Assembly: GCA_002450095.1 (NCBI GenBank)
Contig: DJYK01000035.1
Coordinates: 1 to 41,147, forward strand
From: Mageeibacillus sp. UBA6980
Lineage (GTDB): Bacteria; Bacillota; Clostridia; Saccharofermentanales; Saccharofermentanaceae
DNA length: 41,147 bases
Direction: 5' to 3'
The translations under genes and the position numbers were made by a program. Positions 1-8,267 of the stretch are shown here, one piece after another (position 1 is the first letter of the stretch; every line of letters begins with the position of its first letter). The notes under the pieces are model-generated. The model worked only from the letters and a program-made list of their open reading frames with translations. It did no database searches and was not told the DNA's origin.

Positions 1-242
1 ACCATCGCGATATCTCTGTCCTTAGGAAGAACGTCGTTGATAAGACGGTCTTCGATGTAGATCTCACCTTCTGAAATATCTTCGAGACCGGCGAGCATAC
101 GAAGTGTCGTGGACTTACCGCAACCGGAAGGACCTACGAGGATAACGAATTCCTTATCTGCTACCTCAAGGTTGAAGTCGGAAACAGCAACTACGCCGCC
201 GTCATACTTCTTGTAAACATGCTGGAAAGATAAACTTGCCAT
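1..242 (-). CDS. ABC transporter ATP-binding protein, MsmK/UgpC type (partial)
   Basis: N-terminal 80 residues of an ATPase that powers a sugar-type ABC importer; the rest lies left of the window. The start ATG is at 242, with GGAGG about 9 bases upstream. The Walker A motif GPSGCGKST is near residue 38. The opening (MASLSFQHVYKKY, then LVGPSGCGKSTTLRMLAGLE, then KDRDIAMV) matches the MsmK/UgpC/MalK subfamily, whose members often serve several carbohydrate importers at once. The C-terminal regulatory domain that would support the subfamily is not visible, so the substrate is unknown. It is divergent from argC across about 300 bases. An extended -10 (TGCTATTAT on the minus strand, near 286-294) may start its transcript. 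Confidence 0.85.
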   Translation of the reverse strand, partial: MASLSFQHVYKKYDGGVVAVSDFNLEVADKEFVILVGPSGCGKSTTLRMLAGLEDISEGEIYIEDRLINDVLPKDRDIAM

Positions 243-431
243 ATTCTGATAACCTCCAAAATGCCTCTAACGGCTTTATGCGACTATAATAGCAAAGGCG
301 TTTTTTATCTTCTATATGTCACTCTTACCAAAAAAAGCCGTTATGATTTGTTACTAATTTAATTGCAGACCAATCCTTTTGGACTATTTGCACATCAACA
401 CGCTCGATCCTTTGTGCATATAATACAAGCG

Positions 432-460
432 TTGACAACTGTATATTTATACATTAAAAT
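432..460 (+). promoter_or_regulatory. Promoter of the arginine operon
   Basis: A -35 TTGACA (432-437) and a -10 TAAAAT (455-460) are separated by exactly 17 bases, close to a consensus sigma-A promoter. Transcription would start near 467, leaving a leader of about 80 bases before argC. The rest of the 243-549 gap is AT-rich and shows no other gene. Confidence 0.8.
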
Positions 461-475
461 GCATAAATATTTCTC
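438..475 (+). promoter_or_regulatory. Tandem ARG-box-like operator (ArgR/AhrC)
   Basis: Two copies resemble the ArgR core TGAATWWWWATTCA. Box 1 is TGTATATTTATACA (440-453), 12 of 14 matches and almost perfectly symmetric. Box 2 is TGCATAAATATTTC (460-473), 11 of 14. The cores start 20 bases apart, which leaves 2 bases between the 18-base boxes; ArgR hexamers typically bind paired boxes 2-3 bases apart. Box 1 fills the promoter spacer and box 2 covers the start site, the expected geometry for arginine-dependent repression. The matches are read directly; binding is inferred. Confidence 0.7.
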
Positions 476-549
476 GTAGACGCATCATCGCCTGCGGCGT
501 ATTATTATCATTGTTTTATTATATTAATAAGGAGAGTTATCTTTTCTAT

Positions 550-1632
550 ATGAATAAGGTAAAGGTAAGCATAGTCGGCAGCACCGGTTACGTCGGAGCA
601 GAAGTTGTTCACGGGTTCCTGAACCACCCCGGTGTGGAGTTTGTATATCTGACATCAGAGACTTTCAAAGGAAAGAAGTTCTCTGATATTTATCCCGTAT
701 ACAGAGGATTGCTGGATAAGAAACTGGTCAGCACCGAAGACGTTTCTTATGAGACCATCGGAAGAAACAGCGACCTCGTGATAACCGCGCTTCCGCACGG
801 CGTATCCTCCAAGGTAGTGCCGCAGCTTTTGGATTCAGGATGCCGTGTCATAGATCACAGCGGAGACTTCCGTTATAAAGACGTCAACACTTATGAGAAG
901 TCATATAAACTCGAGCATCCGAAGCCCGAGCTTCTTAAGGAAGCCGTTTACGGACTTCCGGAGATCTATAGGGATGAGCTTAAGACCGCGAGGCTCGTCG
1001 CCAATCCCGGCTGCTATCCCACATGTTCGATCATCGCGCTGACGCCTCTGTTAAGAAACGATCCCGTTCTCATCAACAGACAGGGGATCATCATCGATGC
1101 GGTTTCAGGAGTTACGGGCGCGGGACGTAAGGAAAAACTCGAGTATTCATTCTGTGAACTCGATGAAGGATTCAAGCCTTACGGAGTTACCGGTCACAGA
1201 CACAGCACGGAGATCAACGAACAGCTCTCATTCATATCGGGAGACGATTCCGGCAAAGCCGTAAAAGCGGCTTTCACTCCTCACCTGGCTCCGTTTAAGA
1301 GGGGAATGCTCGCGAGCATATACTGCAGTCCTTCACAGGATTTTGGAAACATAAGCACGGAAAAGATCATTGACCTTCTTACGAAGTTCTATGAGAATGA
1401 GACATTTGTACGAGTACTTCCCAAAGGAGTCTTACCCGATGTTAAGAATGTAAGCGGCAGTAATTATATCGATATTACGGGCGTATACGATGAAGACACC
1501 GGACTTATAAAGCTGTTCTCGGCACAGGACAACCTCGGCAAGGGCGCGGCGCTTCAGGCAATACAGACATTTAATGTAATGTTCGGATTCCCGGAACAGA
1601 CCGGATTATCCGCACTTACAAGAGGAGTATAA
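550..1632 (+). CDS. argC: N-acetyl-gamma-glutamyl-phosphate reductase
   Basis: Third step of arginine synthesis: NADPH-dependent reduction of N-acetylglutamyl phosphate to the semialdehyde. The N-terminal Rossmann motif VSIVGSTGYVGAEVV and the catalytic-cysteine motif NPGCYPT (about residue 153) are both present, as is the conserved GVTGAGR. ATG 550 is chosen over an in-frame TTG at 511: it places the Rossmann strand at the terminus as usual and gives 360 residues, near the family length. The AAGGAG at 529-534 lies 15 bases upstream, a long spacing. First gene of argCBDF-GNAT; argB starts 1 base after the stop. Confidence 0.95.
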   Translation: MNKVKVSIVGSTGYVGAEVVHGFLNHPGVEFVYLTSETFKGKKFSDIYPVYRGLLDKKLVSTEDVSYETIGRNSDLVITALPHGVSSKVVPQLLDSGCRVIDHSGDFRYKDVNTYEKSYKLEHPKPELLKEAVYGLPEIYRDELKTARLVANPGCYPTCSIIALTPLLRNDPVLINRQGIIIDAVSGVTGAGRKEKLEYSFCELDEGFKPYGVTGHRHSTEINEQLSFISGDDSGKAVKAAFTPHLAPFKRGMLASIYCSPSQDFGNISTEKIIDLLTKFYENETFVRVLPKGVLPDVKNVSGSNYIDITGVYDEDTGLIKLFSAQDNLGKGAALQAIQTFNVMFGFPEQTGLSALTRGV

Positions 1633-1633
1633 A

Positions 1634-2566
1634 ATGGCAGACAACAAGGAAATGCCCGTAGTAACGGACGATATGCAGACCAAGATCGACAGGGCTTCGA
1701 TCCTCATCGAGGCTCTCCCCTACATAAGGAAATTAAGGGGACAGACCATCGTCATCAAGTACGGCGGAAATGCAATGGTCAATGAAGAACTGAAGCACTC
1801 CGTAATGGATGACATCACGCTTCTGAAGTACATCGGTATCAACCCTATCGTCGTTCACGGCGGCGGCCCCGATATCAGCAGCATGTTAAAAGAGGTCAAT
1901 GTTGAATCAAGGTTCGTTAACGGTTTAAGATACACCGACGAGAAGACGATGGGAGTCGCGCAGATGGTCCTCATCGGAAAGACCAATAAAGAGATCGTCT
2001 CGGCATTGAACCTCAAGGGCGCCAAGGCCGTAGGCATCTGCGGTATCGACGGAAACCTCATCGAAGCCGAGAAGCTGACCAAAGACAGCGAAGGCAACGA
2101 TCTCGACGTGGGCTACGTCGGAAAGATAACCAAGATCAACACTCACGTTATCGAGATGCTCGCGAACGATGAATATATCCCCATCATTGCACCGATCGGT
2201 GTCGGCAAGGACGGACAGAGCTACAACATCAACGCCGATACGGTAGCCGCCGAAGTCGCAGTAGCGCTTAAAGCGAGCAAGCTCATCGTACTGACCGACG
2301 TAAGGGGCGTTTTGAAGGATAACGAAGACGGTTCCAAATCCCTTATCGGACAGCTCGACATCCCGTCCATCGAACAGTGTAAGAAGGACGGCATAATCAC
2401 GGGAGGTATGATCCCGAAGGTTGAAGGATGTCTCGACACCGTAGTCCGCGGAGTCCGACGAGCGCATATCATCGACGGCAGAATCCCTCACAGCATCATC
2501 CTTGAGATGTTTACCAAACGAGGGATAGGCACCATGATAGTCAAGGACAAAAGCGAGATAAAGTAA
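1634..2566 (+). CDS. argB: Acetylglutamate kinase
   Basis: Phosphorylates N-acetylglutamate with ATP, the second step of arginine synthesis. The amino-acid-kinase fold shows KYGGNAM near residue 43, the VHGGGPDI loop and the C-terminal GGMIPKVE segment. At 310 residues it has an N-terminal extension of about 25 residues ending in a predicted helix (ASILIEALPYIRKLRG). That helix is the feature by which hexameric, arginine-inhibited kinases interlock, so feedback inhibition is likely (inference). AGGAG (1623-1627) sits 6 bases before the ATG, inside the end of argC, so translation is probably coupled. Confidence 0.95.
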   Translation: MADNKEMPVVTDDMQTKIDRASILIEALPYIRKLRGQTIVIKYGGNAMVNEELKHSVMDDITLLKYIGINPIVVHGGGPDISSMLKEVNVESRFVNGLRYTDEKTMGVAQMVLIGKTNKEIVSALNLKGAKAVGICGIDGNLIEAEKLTKDSEGNDLDVGYVGKITKINTHVIEMLANDEYIPIIAPIGVGKDGQSYNINADTVAAEVAVALKASKLIVLTDVRGVLKDNEDGSKSLIGQLDIPSIEQCKKDGIITGGMIPKVEGCLDTVVRGVRRAHIIDGRIPHSIILEMFTKRGIGTMIVKDKSEIK

Positions 2567-2576
2567 GGAGAACGAT

Positions 2577-3794
2577 ATGTCAATCGAGAACGATCTCGAG
2601 CTCACAAAGCTCTACGATTCAAAATATGTACTTAATGTCTTTAATCCGACGCCCATAGCATTCACACGCGGCAAAGGCGTATGGCTCTACGGCACCGACG
2701 GGAGAAAATACATGGACATGATCGGCGGCATTGCCGTCAACTCATTAGGGCACGGCGACAAAGAGCTCACGACGGCGATCGCCAACCAGGCCAAAAAGCT
2801 CATTCACTGCTGCAACTACTACATGATCCCCCAAAGATCCGAACTCGCATTCAAGCTCTGCAATAAGAGTTTTGCGGATAAGGTATTCTTCTGCAATTCA
2901 GGAGCAGAGGCCAATGAGGCAGCCATCAAGATAGCCAGAGGATACTTCTACTACAAAGGACATCCCGAGAAAAACGAGATCATAACCGCCAAGATGAGCT
3001 TCCACGGAAGGACTATGGCAACTATCGCGGCTACAGGCCAGGAGAAATTCAGGACTCCTTTCGAACCGGTAGTTCCGGGATTTAAGTATGTTGAATACAA
3101 CAGCATTGAGGCAATCGAGAATGCGGTCGACGAGAAGACCTGTGCAGTCATGCTCGAACTTATACAGGGCGAGAGCGGAGTGCATCCGGCTGATATAGAA
3201 TACATAAGGAAGCTCAAGGAGCTGTGTCTCAACAGGGGCATCCTTCTTATTTTCGACGAGGTCCAGACCGGAATAGGAAGAACAGGCAGGCTTTTCTGCT
3301 ACGAACACTACAAGGTCGTCCCCGACATCATGACCCTTGCGAAAGGACTTGCAGGAGGTGTTCCGATCGGAGCAATGCTCTGCACCGATGAAGTCGCATC
3401 AGGCATGAGACCCGGCGACCACGGATCAACATTCGGAGGCAATCCCCTGGCTTGTACGGCAGGAAACGTGGTAATGGACAAATTGAACAGTCCGGACTCC
3501 GGTATCATTGCAAACGTCAACGCCGTAAGCTCTTACCTTTTTGAACAGTTAAATGCGCTCAAGAGCAAATACCCTCAGATAACGGACGTAAGAGGCAAGG
3601 GCCTTCTGATCGGTATCGAATTCGACGGTTCCATACAGGCGGCGGGAATGAAGACGCTTCTGATGCAGAACGGCTTCCTGGTAAGCGCCATCGGCACTTC
3701 GACCATCAGGATAGCCCCTCCCCTCATCATCACACAAAGAGAGGCGGCAATGTTCGTAACGGCACTTAATAAGATACTTAAGAAGAGAAAGTGA
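2577..3794 (+). CDS. argD: Acetylornithine aminotransferase
   Basis: PLP enzyme converting N-acetylglutamate semialdehyde to N-acetylornithine; related class III transaminases also act in lysine synthesis. Fold-type I class III signatures are clear: NSGAEANEAAIK, FDEVQTGIGRTG with the cofactor-binding Asp, TLAKGLAGGVPIGA with the Schiff-base Lys, and STFGGNPLAC. The 405-residue length is normal. It starts 10 bases after argB with AAGGAG ahead of the ATG. Pathway order and the neighbouring argB and argF favour ArgD over ornithine or GABA aminotransferase. Confidence 0.94.
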   Translation: MSIENDLELTKLYDSKYVLNVFNPTPIAFTRGKGVWLYGTDGRKYMDMIGGIAVNSLGHGDKELTTAIANQAKKLIHCCNYYMIPQRSELAFKLCNKSFADKVFFCNSGAEANEAAIKIARGYFYYKGHPEKNEIITAKMSFHGRTMATIAATGQEKFRTPFEPVVPGFKYVEYNSIEAIENAVDEKTCAVMLELIQGESGVHPADIEYIRKLKELCLNRGILLIFDEVQTGIGRTGRLFCYEHYKVVPDIMTLAKGLAGGVPIGAMLCTDEVASGMRPGDHGSTFGGNPLACTAGNVVMDKLNSPDSGIIANVNAVSSYLFEQLNALKSKYPQITDVRGKGLLIGIEFDGSIQAAGMKTLLMQNGFLVSAIGTSTIRIAPPLIITQREAAMFVTALNKILKKRK

Positions 3795-3801
3795 GACACG
3801 T

Positions 3802-4728
3802 ATGAAACACTATATAGATTTCCATGAAGACGTAGGAATAGAAGAACTCGATTATCTTCTCGACATAGCGGCAGACATGAAGGCCAAGACCAAGGCCGGT
3901 ATCGAGCATCATTACCTTAAGGGCAAGACGCTTGCAATGATCTTCACCAAGTCTTCCACGAGAACGAGAGTATCGTTTGAGGTAGGCATGTATCAACTGG
4001 GCGGACATGCACTCTTCTTAAGCGATAACGACATACAGATCGGCAGAGGCGAGACCATCCACGATACGGCTAAGGTCCTGTCAGGCATGGTTGACGGCAT
4101 CATGATCAGGACATTCAAGCATCAGGATGTCGTAGATCTTGCCAAATACGGTTCCATCCCCGTCATCAACGGTCTTACCGACGATCAGCACCCGACACAG
4201 ATGCTCGCTGACCTGCTTACCATAAAGGAACAGAAGGGACAGCTCAAAGGATTGAAGCTCGCTTATATAGGAGACGGAAACAACGTCGCGAACTCCCTTC
4301 TGCAGGCCTGCGCCAAGGCCGGAATGGATATCGCCGTAGCCTCTCCCAAGGATTACACCTGCCCGGACAAATATGTTAACCAGGCTCTGGAGGATGCAAA
4401 GATCACAGGCTCCAAGGTTCTCATGACCGAAGACCCTTATGAGGCGGCAAAAGATGCCGACGTTCTTTATGCAGACACATGGACCTCAATGGGACAGGAA
4501 GCAGAGAAGGCCAAAAGAGTCGAGATCTTCAAGAACTATCAGATCAACAGCGACCTTATGTCCGTTGCCGACAAGGATGCCATCTTCCTCCACTGTCTGC
4601 CCGCTTACAGAGGTTACGAAGTAACGGAAGACATCATCGACGGCCCCAAGAGCTTTGTTTTCGAGGAAGCAGAGAACAGACTCCACGCTCACAAAGCGAT
4701 CCTCGTAAACTGTTTTCTGAATTCATAA
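3802..4728 (+). CDS. argF: Ornithine carbamoyltransferase
   Basis: Forms citrulline from ornithine and carbamoyl phosphate. The carbamoyl-phosphate loop SSTRTRVSFE (about residues 53-62), the HPTQ motif, the ornithine-binding WTSMG segment and the catalytic HCLPAYRG motif are all present. The length of 308 residues is typical. It follows argD by 7 bases with only a weak ribosome site (GTGAG), so it may depend on coupling. No argG, argH or carA/B lies in the window; the remaining steps must be encoded elsewhere. Confidence 0.95.
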   Translation: MKHYIDFHEDVGIEELDYLLDIAADMKAKTKAGIEHHYLKGKTLAMIFTKSSTRTRVSFEVGMYQLGGHALFLSDNDIQIGRGETIHDTAKVLSGMVDGIMIRTFKHQDVVDLAKYGSIPVINGLTDDQHPTQMLADLLTIKEQKGQLKGLKLAYIGDGNNVANSLLQACAKAGMDIAVASPKDYTCPDKYVNQALEDAKITGSKVLMTEDPYEAAKDADVLYADTWTSMGQEAEKAKRVEIFKNYQINSDLMSVADKDAIFLHCLPAYRGYEVTEDIIDGPKSFVFEEAENRLHAHKAILVNCFLNS

Positions 4729-4736
4729 GGTAAAAA

Positions 4737-5297
4737 ATGGAAGAAGAGATAATAATTAGAGACGCGCTCCCCGAAGAGGCCAAGAAGATCAAGGATCTTA
4801 CGACGGAAGCCATGGAATACTACCGTAAAGTCTCGGGCATCAATCAGGATGTTCTCGAGTCCTTAACGGAGAACATCGAATCCGTTAAGGACAGGATAAG
4901 AAAGCATCATTGTCTTGTCGCGACGGCTAACGGCAATCCCATCGGCACTATCACCGTAAGTTACTGTGACAATCCCATGAAGTACAGTTTCTCAAGTCAG
5001 ACCGCAAGGACTCTGCGGGAATACAGAGACTGTGCCTACATCTCAAGGTTCGCGGTCGCAGAAGCATACCGTGACACGGGACTCGGCGTTACACTCATGA
5101 ACGAGGCTCTGAGAATGCCCGTATCAACAAGATCGGGGCTTACGCTGCTTCATACGGCCATCTCCAACGTCAAGATGCGGGACTTCTACATAAACAGAGG
5201 TTTTACGGTCCTTGACAGCGAAGACTCGAGAGGCTATGAGAGAGGCCTGTTCGCCTACATATCCGGTCAAGGGACCAAGGATAATCTCACTGCCTGA
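4737..5297 (+). CDS. GNAT-family N-acetyltransferase closing the arg operon
   Basis: A 186-residue GNAT-fold protein. The acetyl-CoA pocket is seen as SRFAVAEAYRDTGLGVTLMNEAL (motif A, with the RDTGLG turn), followed by the motif-B strand DFYINRGF. It starts 8 bases after argF and precedes the operon terminator, so it is co-transcribed with argCBDF. The operon has no argJ or argA, so this protein is a candidate source of N-acetylglutamate, but that is inference from position only. It could equally be a protein or small-molecule acetyltransferase. The substrate cannot be read from the sequence. Confidence 0.8.
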   Translation: MEEEIIIRDALPEEAKKIKDLTTEAMEYYRKVSGINQDVLESLTENIESVKDRIRKHHCLVATANGNPIGTITVSYCDNPMKYSFSSQTARTLREYRDCAYISRFAVAEAYRDTGLGVTLMNEALRMPVSTRSGLTLLHTAISNVKMRDFYINRGFTVLDSEDSRGYERGLFAYISGQGTKDNLTA

Positions 5298-5345
5298 TAA
5301 CAGAAAGATCAAAAAAGAAACTGTCTCATTTGAAGGTGCTAATTA

Positions 5346-5384
5346 CGGCTATACCGAGCATCAAGCACGGTATAGCCGCTTTTT
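5346..5384 (+). terminator. Rho-independent terminator of the arg operon
   Basis: A perfect 11-base inverted repeat, CGGCTATACCG (5346-5356) with CGGTATAGCCG (5368-5378), has an 11-base loop and is followed by CTTTTT. The U-tract is on the plus side only, so it serves the arg operon. The stop of the convergent minus-strand gene begins 2 bases after it. Confidence 0.9.
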
Positions 5385-5385
5385 G

Positions 5386-7167
5386 CTATTCTATTGTGTA
5401 TAGTCTGTTAATTCTTAGTCTTCCAATCAGACGCCCGTCATTTGCTAACGGGTTGAACTCCGTTACCAAGGTTGTATTCACGAGTGCGACTGTATAGTCG
5501 ATGTACGTGTATTGACTGTCTGACGAGAGATCGAACATGAAAATATAATCCACTGTAAATCTCGGAAGTGAAGGAACTTTTTTGGCAGCTACCGAAATAA
5601 ACAAATCGCTGATTGAATCTCGACCAATGGTTTTGCGGAAAAGCATTTTGAGCCCTTCCCGTTCCTCGTGACCGGAAACGATTTTATTTAGCTTGTCAAC
5701 ATCAGCCTGAGATTTGGAAAAACTCTCTTTGCATTCTTCCAGAAACACTTGAATCCCGTCTTCCTTTGTTTTGTAGGCAATAATGTCTACATAAGTCCTC
5801 AAAACATTTCTGCCGCTACCTGTAAGTATACATCGATCACCTTGAGCTCCAGGATAGCTTACAGCCAACAAATCATAATTCAGCTTCTTATATAACTCGA
5901 CGCTTGCAAAAGTAATAATATCTTCTTGGGCTTCTTCGATTGTCAATGGTTTAATGCGTATTGGGGCCCTGTTGCTCGTGTTAACGCTATCCAGGTATTC
6001 GATTATAGGGGCTTTGTTCCATCTTACAGTGCAAATAACGTCTCGATTCTTATCAGTTAAACGCAATTCAGTAGACAAGAAAAAGATAGTTTTTGCCACT
6101 ATACTCGTGTGTGTTAATAGGAACCGCTTAAGCACATCGTCTCTGATAATGTAGTTGTGATCACTCGTTTTCTCAAATTGAATCGCTGTATCTATATTTA
6201 ATCCGCATGAAAAAACGTGGAGGGCATTTTCGTCAGTAAAAACATTCCCCTTATTCCTAATAATATTCGTAACATATTGTAGCAATTCGTTCTTTCGAGC
6301 GAGTGCATCAAACAGTGCGTTATATCCGCCTCGCGCTGCTGGATTATCGGGACGATTGACTTGAAACTCGGTAATTGTATTTTCAACGCCAACCATCATA
6401 TTCACGTAATAAAGGACGCCTCTGTCCGGGTCCATTGCATGTCCGAAACGGTTTATCTTTACTGAAAGCTTGTTTCCAAACCAATGAAAACGCGTTGAAT
6501 TTACAATGCTCGCTTTAACCGCGCTTATCGGTGTTTGATCAAGAACCGCCTGATATCTTTCAGCGTATTGATTTTTTAGTTGGCTATAAAAATCATCTAT
6601 TGTACCGCTTGATGAAAACGTTCTGACAATGGATGTAAGCGTTGCCTGTATTGCATCCGAATATGGGATGCAGGAAAGGGCTTTTTCTTTTGTTGGAAGC
6701 ACATCACTGTCTTGTGGTGTATTCCATTTTATTGGGAAAAATAGGGCTCCTCTTTCAAACGCTAAACGTTGTTCTTGTTCGTCTGTAATTCGTGAGCCCC
6801 CTCCAAAATCTTGTGACATTCCTTTTCCAGTGGGAGAAATCTTCATCATGGGCACACTAAACACGGCACTCCAATAATAAACGTCCGAGCGTTGCATTTT
6901 ATGGTCGTCTGTTGGGACCGCCGTTGAATACTCCACCATAAGCAGCGGATGTTCTTTCCCCTCGGAGATTGCACTGATTAGCACATCTACGTCTTTCACT
7001 TTTCGGATCCTGTCAACAACAGAATCCGTCGGAGAGAATTCACCATGTGCCTTTTTTGTATATACATTGTTTATTATACCCGTGTACCCGGATTTTCTGA
7101 CATAATCGCCAAAGTCAATTCCTTGTTCTAACACCTCGGCATATATTCTTATTTCCTCAATTCTCAT
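5386..7167 (-). CDS. Unrecognised 593-residue protein, probable restriction endonuclease of the cassette
   Basis: No family is recognised with certainty. Position after two DNA methyltransferases, with its start overlapping the second as ATGA, makes it the likely nuclease of a type II restriction-modification system. ATG 7167 is preferred to the in-frame TTG at 7173 because AGGAGG lies 7 bases before it. In N-terminal residues 55-110 (numbered from the ATG), a strand-rich segment runs from an acidic pair (KDVDVLI) to LLMVEYS and then DDHKMQR, a layout that could be a divergent PD-(D/E)xK core; this is tentative. The remaining 450 residues show no transmembrane segments and may hold DNA-recognition domains. 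Base composition is AT-richer than the flanking genes. Confidence 0.6.
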   Translation of the reverse strand: MRIEEIRIYAEVLEQGIDFGDYVRKSGYTGIINNVYTKKAHGEFSPTDSVVDRIRKVKDVDVLISAISEGKEHPLLMVEYSTAVPTDDHKMQRSDVYYWSAVFSVPMMKISPTGKGMSQDFGGGSRITDEQEQRLAFERGALFFPIKWNTPQDSDVLPTKEKALSCIPYSDAIQATLTSIVRTFSSSGTIDDFYSQLKNQYAERYQAVLDQTPISAVKASIVNSTRFHWFGNKLSVKINRFGHAMDPDRGVLYYVNMMVGVENTITEFQVNRPDNPAARGGYNALFDALARKNELLQYVTNIIRNKGNVFTDENALHVFSCGLNIDTAIQFEKTSDHNYIIRDDVLKRFLLTHTSIVAKTIFFLSTELRLTDKNRDVICTVRWNKAPIIEYLDSVNTSNRAPIRIKPLTIEEAQEDIITFASVELYKKLNYDLLAVSYPGAQGDRCILTGSGRNVLRTYVDIIAYKTKEDGIQVFLEECKESFSKSQADVDKLNKIVSGHEEREGLKMLFRKTIGRDSISDLFISVAAKKVPSLPRFTVDYIFMFDLSSDSQYTYIDYTVALVNTTLVTEFNPLANDGRLIGRLRINRLYTIE

Positions 7168-8267
7168 ATGCAAGCCTCCTTATTAAAAACCATTATATGC
7201 TCTTTTTTACCTTTGGTCCTATATGATTTTTGAAAAGAGCGAGAGGTTTCGTCCAGATTTGAGTATGAATAATCAATTAGCTTCCATCCTAACGATGAGC
7301 ATAACCGAATCATATTCTCTTTTGCATCATATATTTTTCCGGCCACTTTGCCGTCTCCAATTACAAGTACGACCTTTCCATTTAATCTGAGCGTTTTATT
7401 GCACGCTACAAAAATGGCATAGAGGTCATCCGAAAACTTGTCCTCACTATGTTTTAAACTTGAAAACTCTCTGCGGGATCCGATTTCTGTTTCCATGGAG
7501 TATTTGACATCATAGCCTAGCCAATTCATTCTGTGTTTATGATATAGATAATAATCATATGTGTTGACATACGGGGGCGACGTTAGAATTAAATCCACAC
7601 TGCCATCTTTAAGCAATGTGCCGCACAGTTTTGAATCAAGAAGAACTGCTGAATTGTCCTTTTCACTACGATCCTCGCCGTTTAGATCTTGCATAAGAGA
7701 AAGGAGAGAACGATACTTTTTCAAAAAAGTGTTTGCAACCTTTTCAATGGTCAAATCCGGCTTTTCGATCGCCGCGTACCGCGTGTCACTTTCTTGGTTG
7801 GAAACGATATTGATAATTGCAGACATCACTAATTCAACAAAAATGCGTTCCTGCTCAGTTGTGAGCGCTTTTTTCAATTCCAACAGATAGCTCAGAACTG
7901 CGATTGAGTTCTCGCAAAACCAATGCTCAATTGACGGATAATGATACAGTGTGACGTTGGCGCAGCCTTCAATATATCCTCTTTCAAAAGAATCAGCAAA
8001 GCGCTGGAGATCAGTTATTTCACTTTGACTTAGGTGAAGTAGCTTTGCCTTTGAAATAAGTATAGCTATATGATTGATGTCTGTTCCATACCCTTTTCGG
8101 TGCAATGCGCTTGCCGCAAGAAGCGTTGTCCCTGATCCGACGAATGGATCGAAAACAGTATCGCCTTCATGCGTGTATTTTGATATATACTCAATGGCCA
8201 AATCGACAGTATATTTTGCCGGATAAGGATGTATACGGTCGACTTTTTGCAATAGTTCAAGATTCAT
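7164..8267 (-). CDS. Site-specific DNA methyltransferase (amino-MTase, SPPY type), second of two
   Basis: S-adenosylmethionine-dependent methylase acting on the exocyclic amino group of adenine or cytosine. Visible motifs are HPYPAKYTVDLAIEYI (motif X-like, residues 13-28), DPFVGSGTT (motif I, 40-48) and TSPPY (motif IV, 229-233), then VVLVIGDGKV. The order X-I-long gap-IV leaves about 180 residues for target recognition between I and IV, an alpha-like arrangement. SPPY is commoner in N4-cytosine enzymes but does not exclude N6-adenine. The start overlaps the preceding methylase by ATGA. Two different methylases usually mean an asymmetric recognition site, each protecting one strand. Confidence 0.88.
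   Translation of the reverse strand: MNLELLQKVDRIHPYPAKYTVDLAIEYISKYTHEGDTVFDPFVGSGTTLLAASALHRKGYGTDINHIAILISKAKLLHLSQSEITDLQRFADSFERGYIEGCANVTLYHYPSIEHWFCENSIAVLSYLLELKKALTTEQERIFVELVMSAIINIVSNQESDTRYAAIEKPDLTIEKVANTFLKKYRSLLSLMQDLNGEDRSEKDNSAVLLDSKLCGTLLKDGSVDLILTSPPYVNTYDYYLYHKHRMNWLGYDVKYSMETEIGSRREFSSLKHSEDKFSDDLYAIFVACNKTLRLNGKVVLVIGDGKVAGKIYDAKENMIRLCSSLGWKLIDYSYSNLDETSRSFQKSYRTKGKKEHIMVFNKEACI

Noticed and set aside
1925..2605. 226-codon minus-strand ORF in argB
   Set aside because: argB is unmistakable on the other strand; this frame has no domain.
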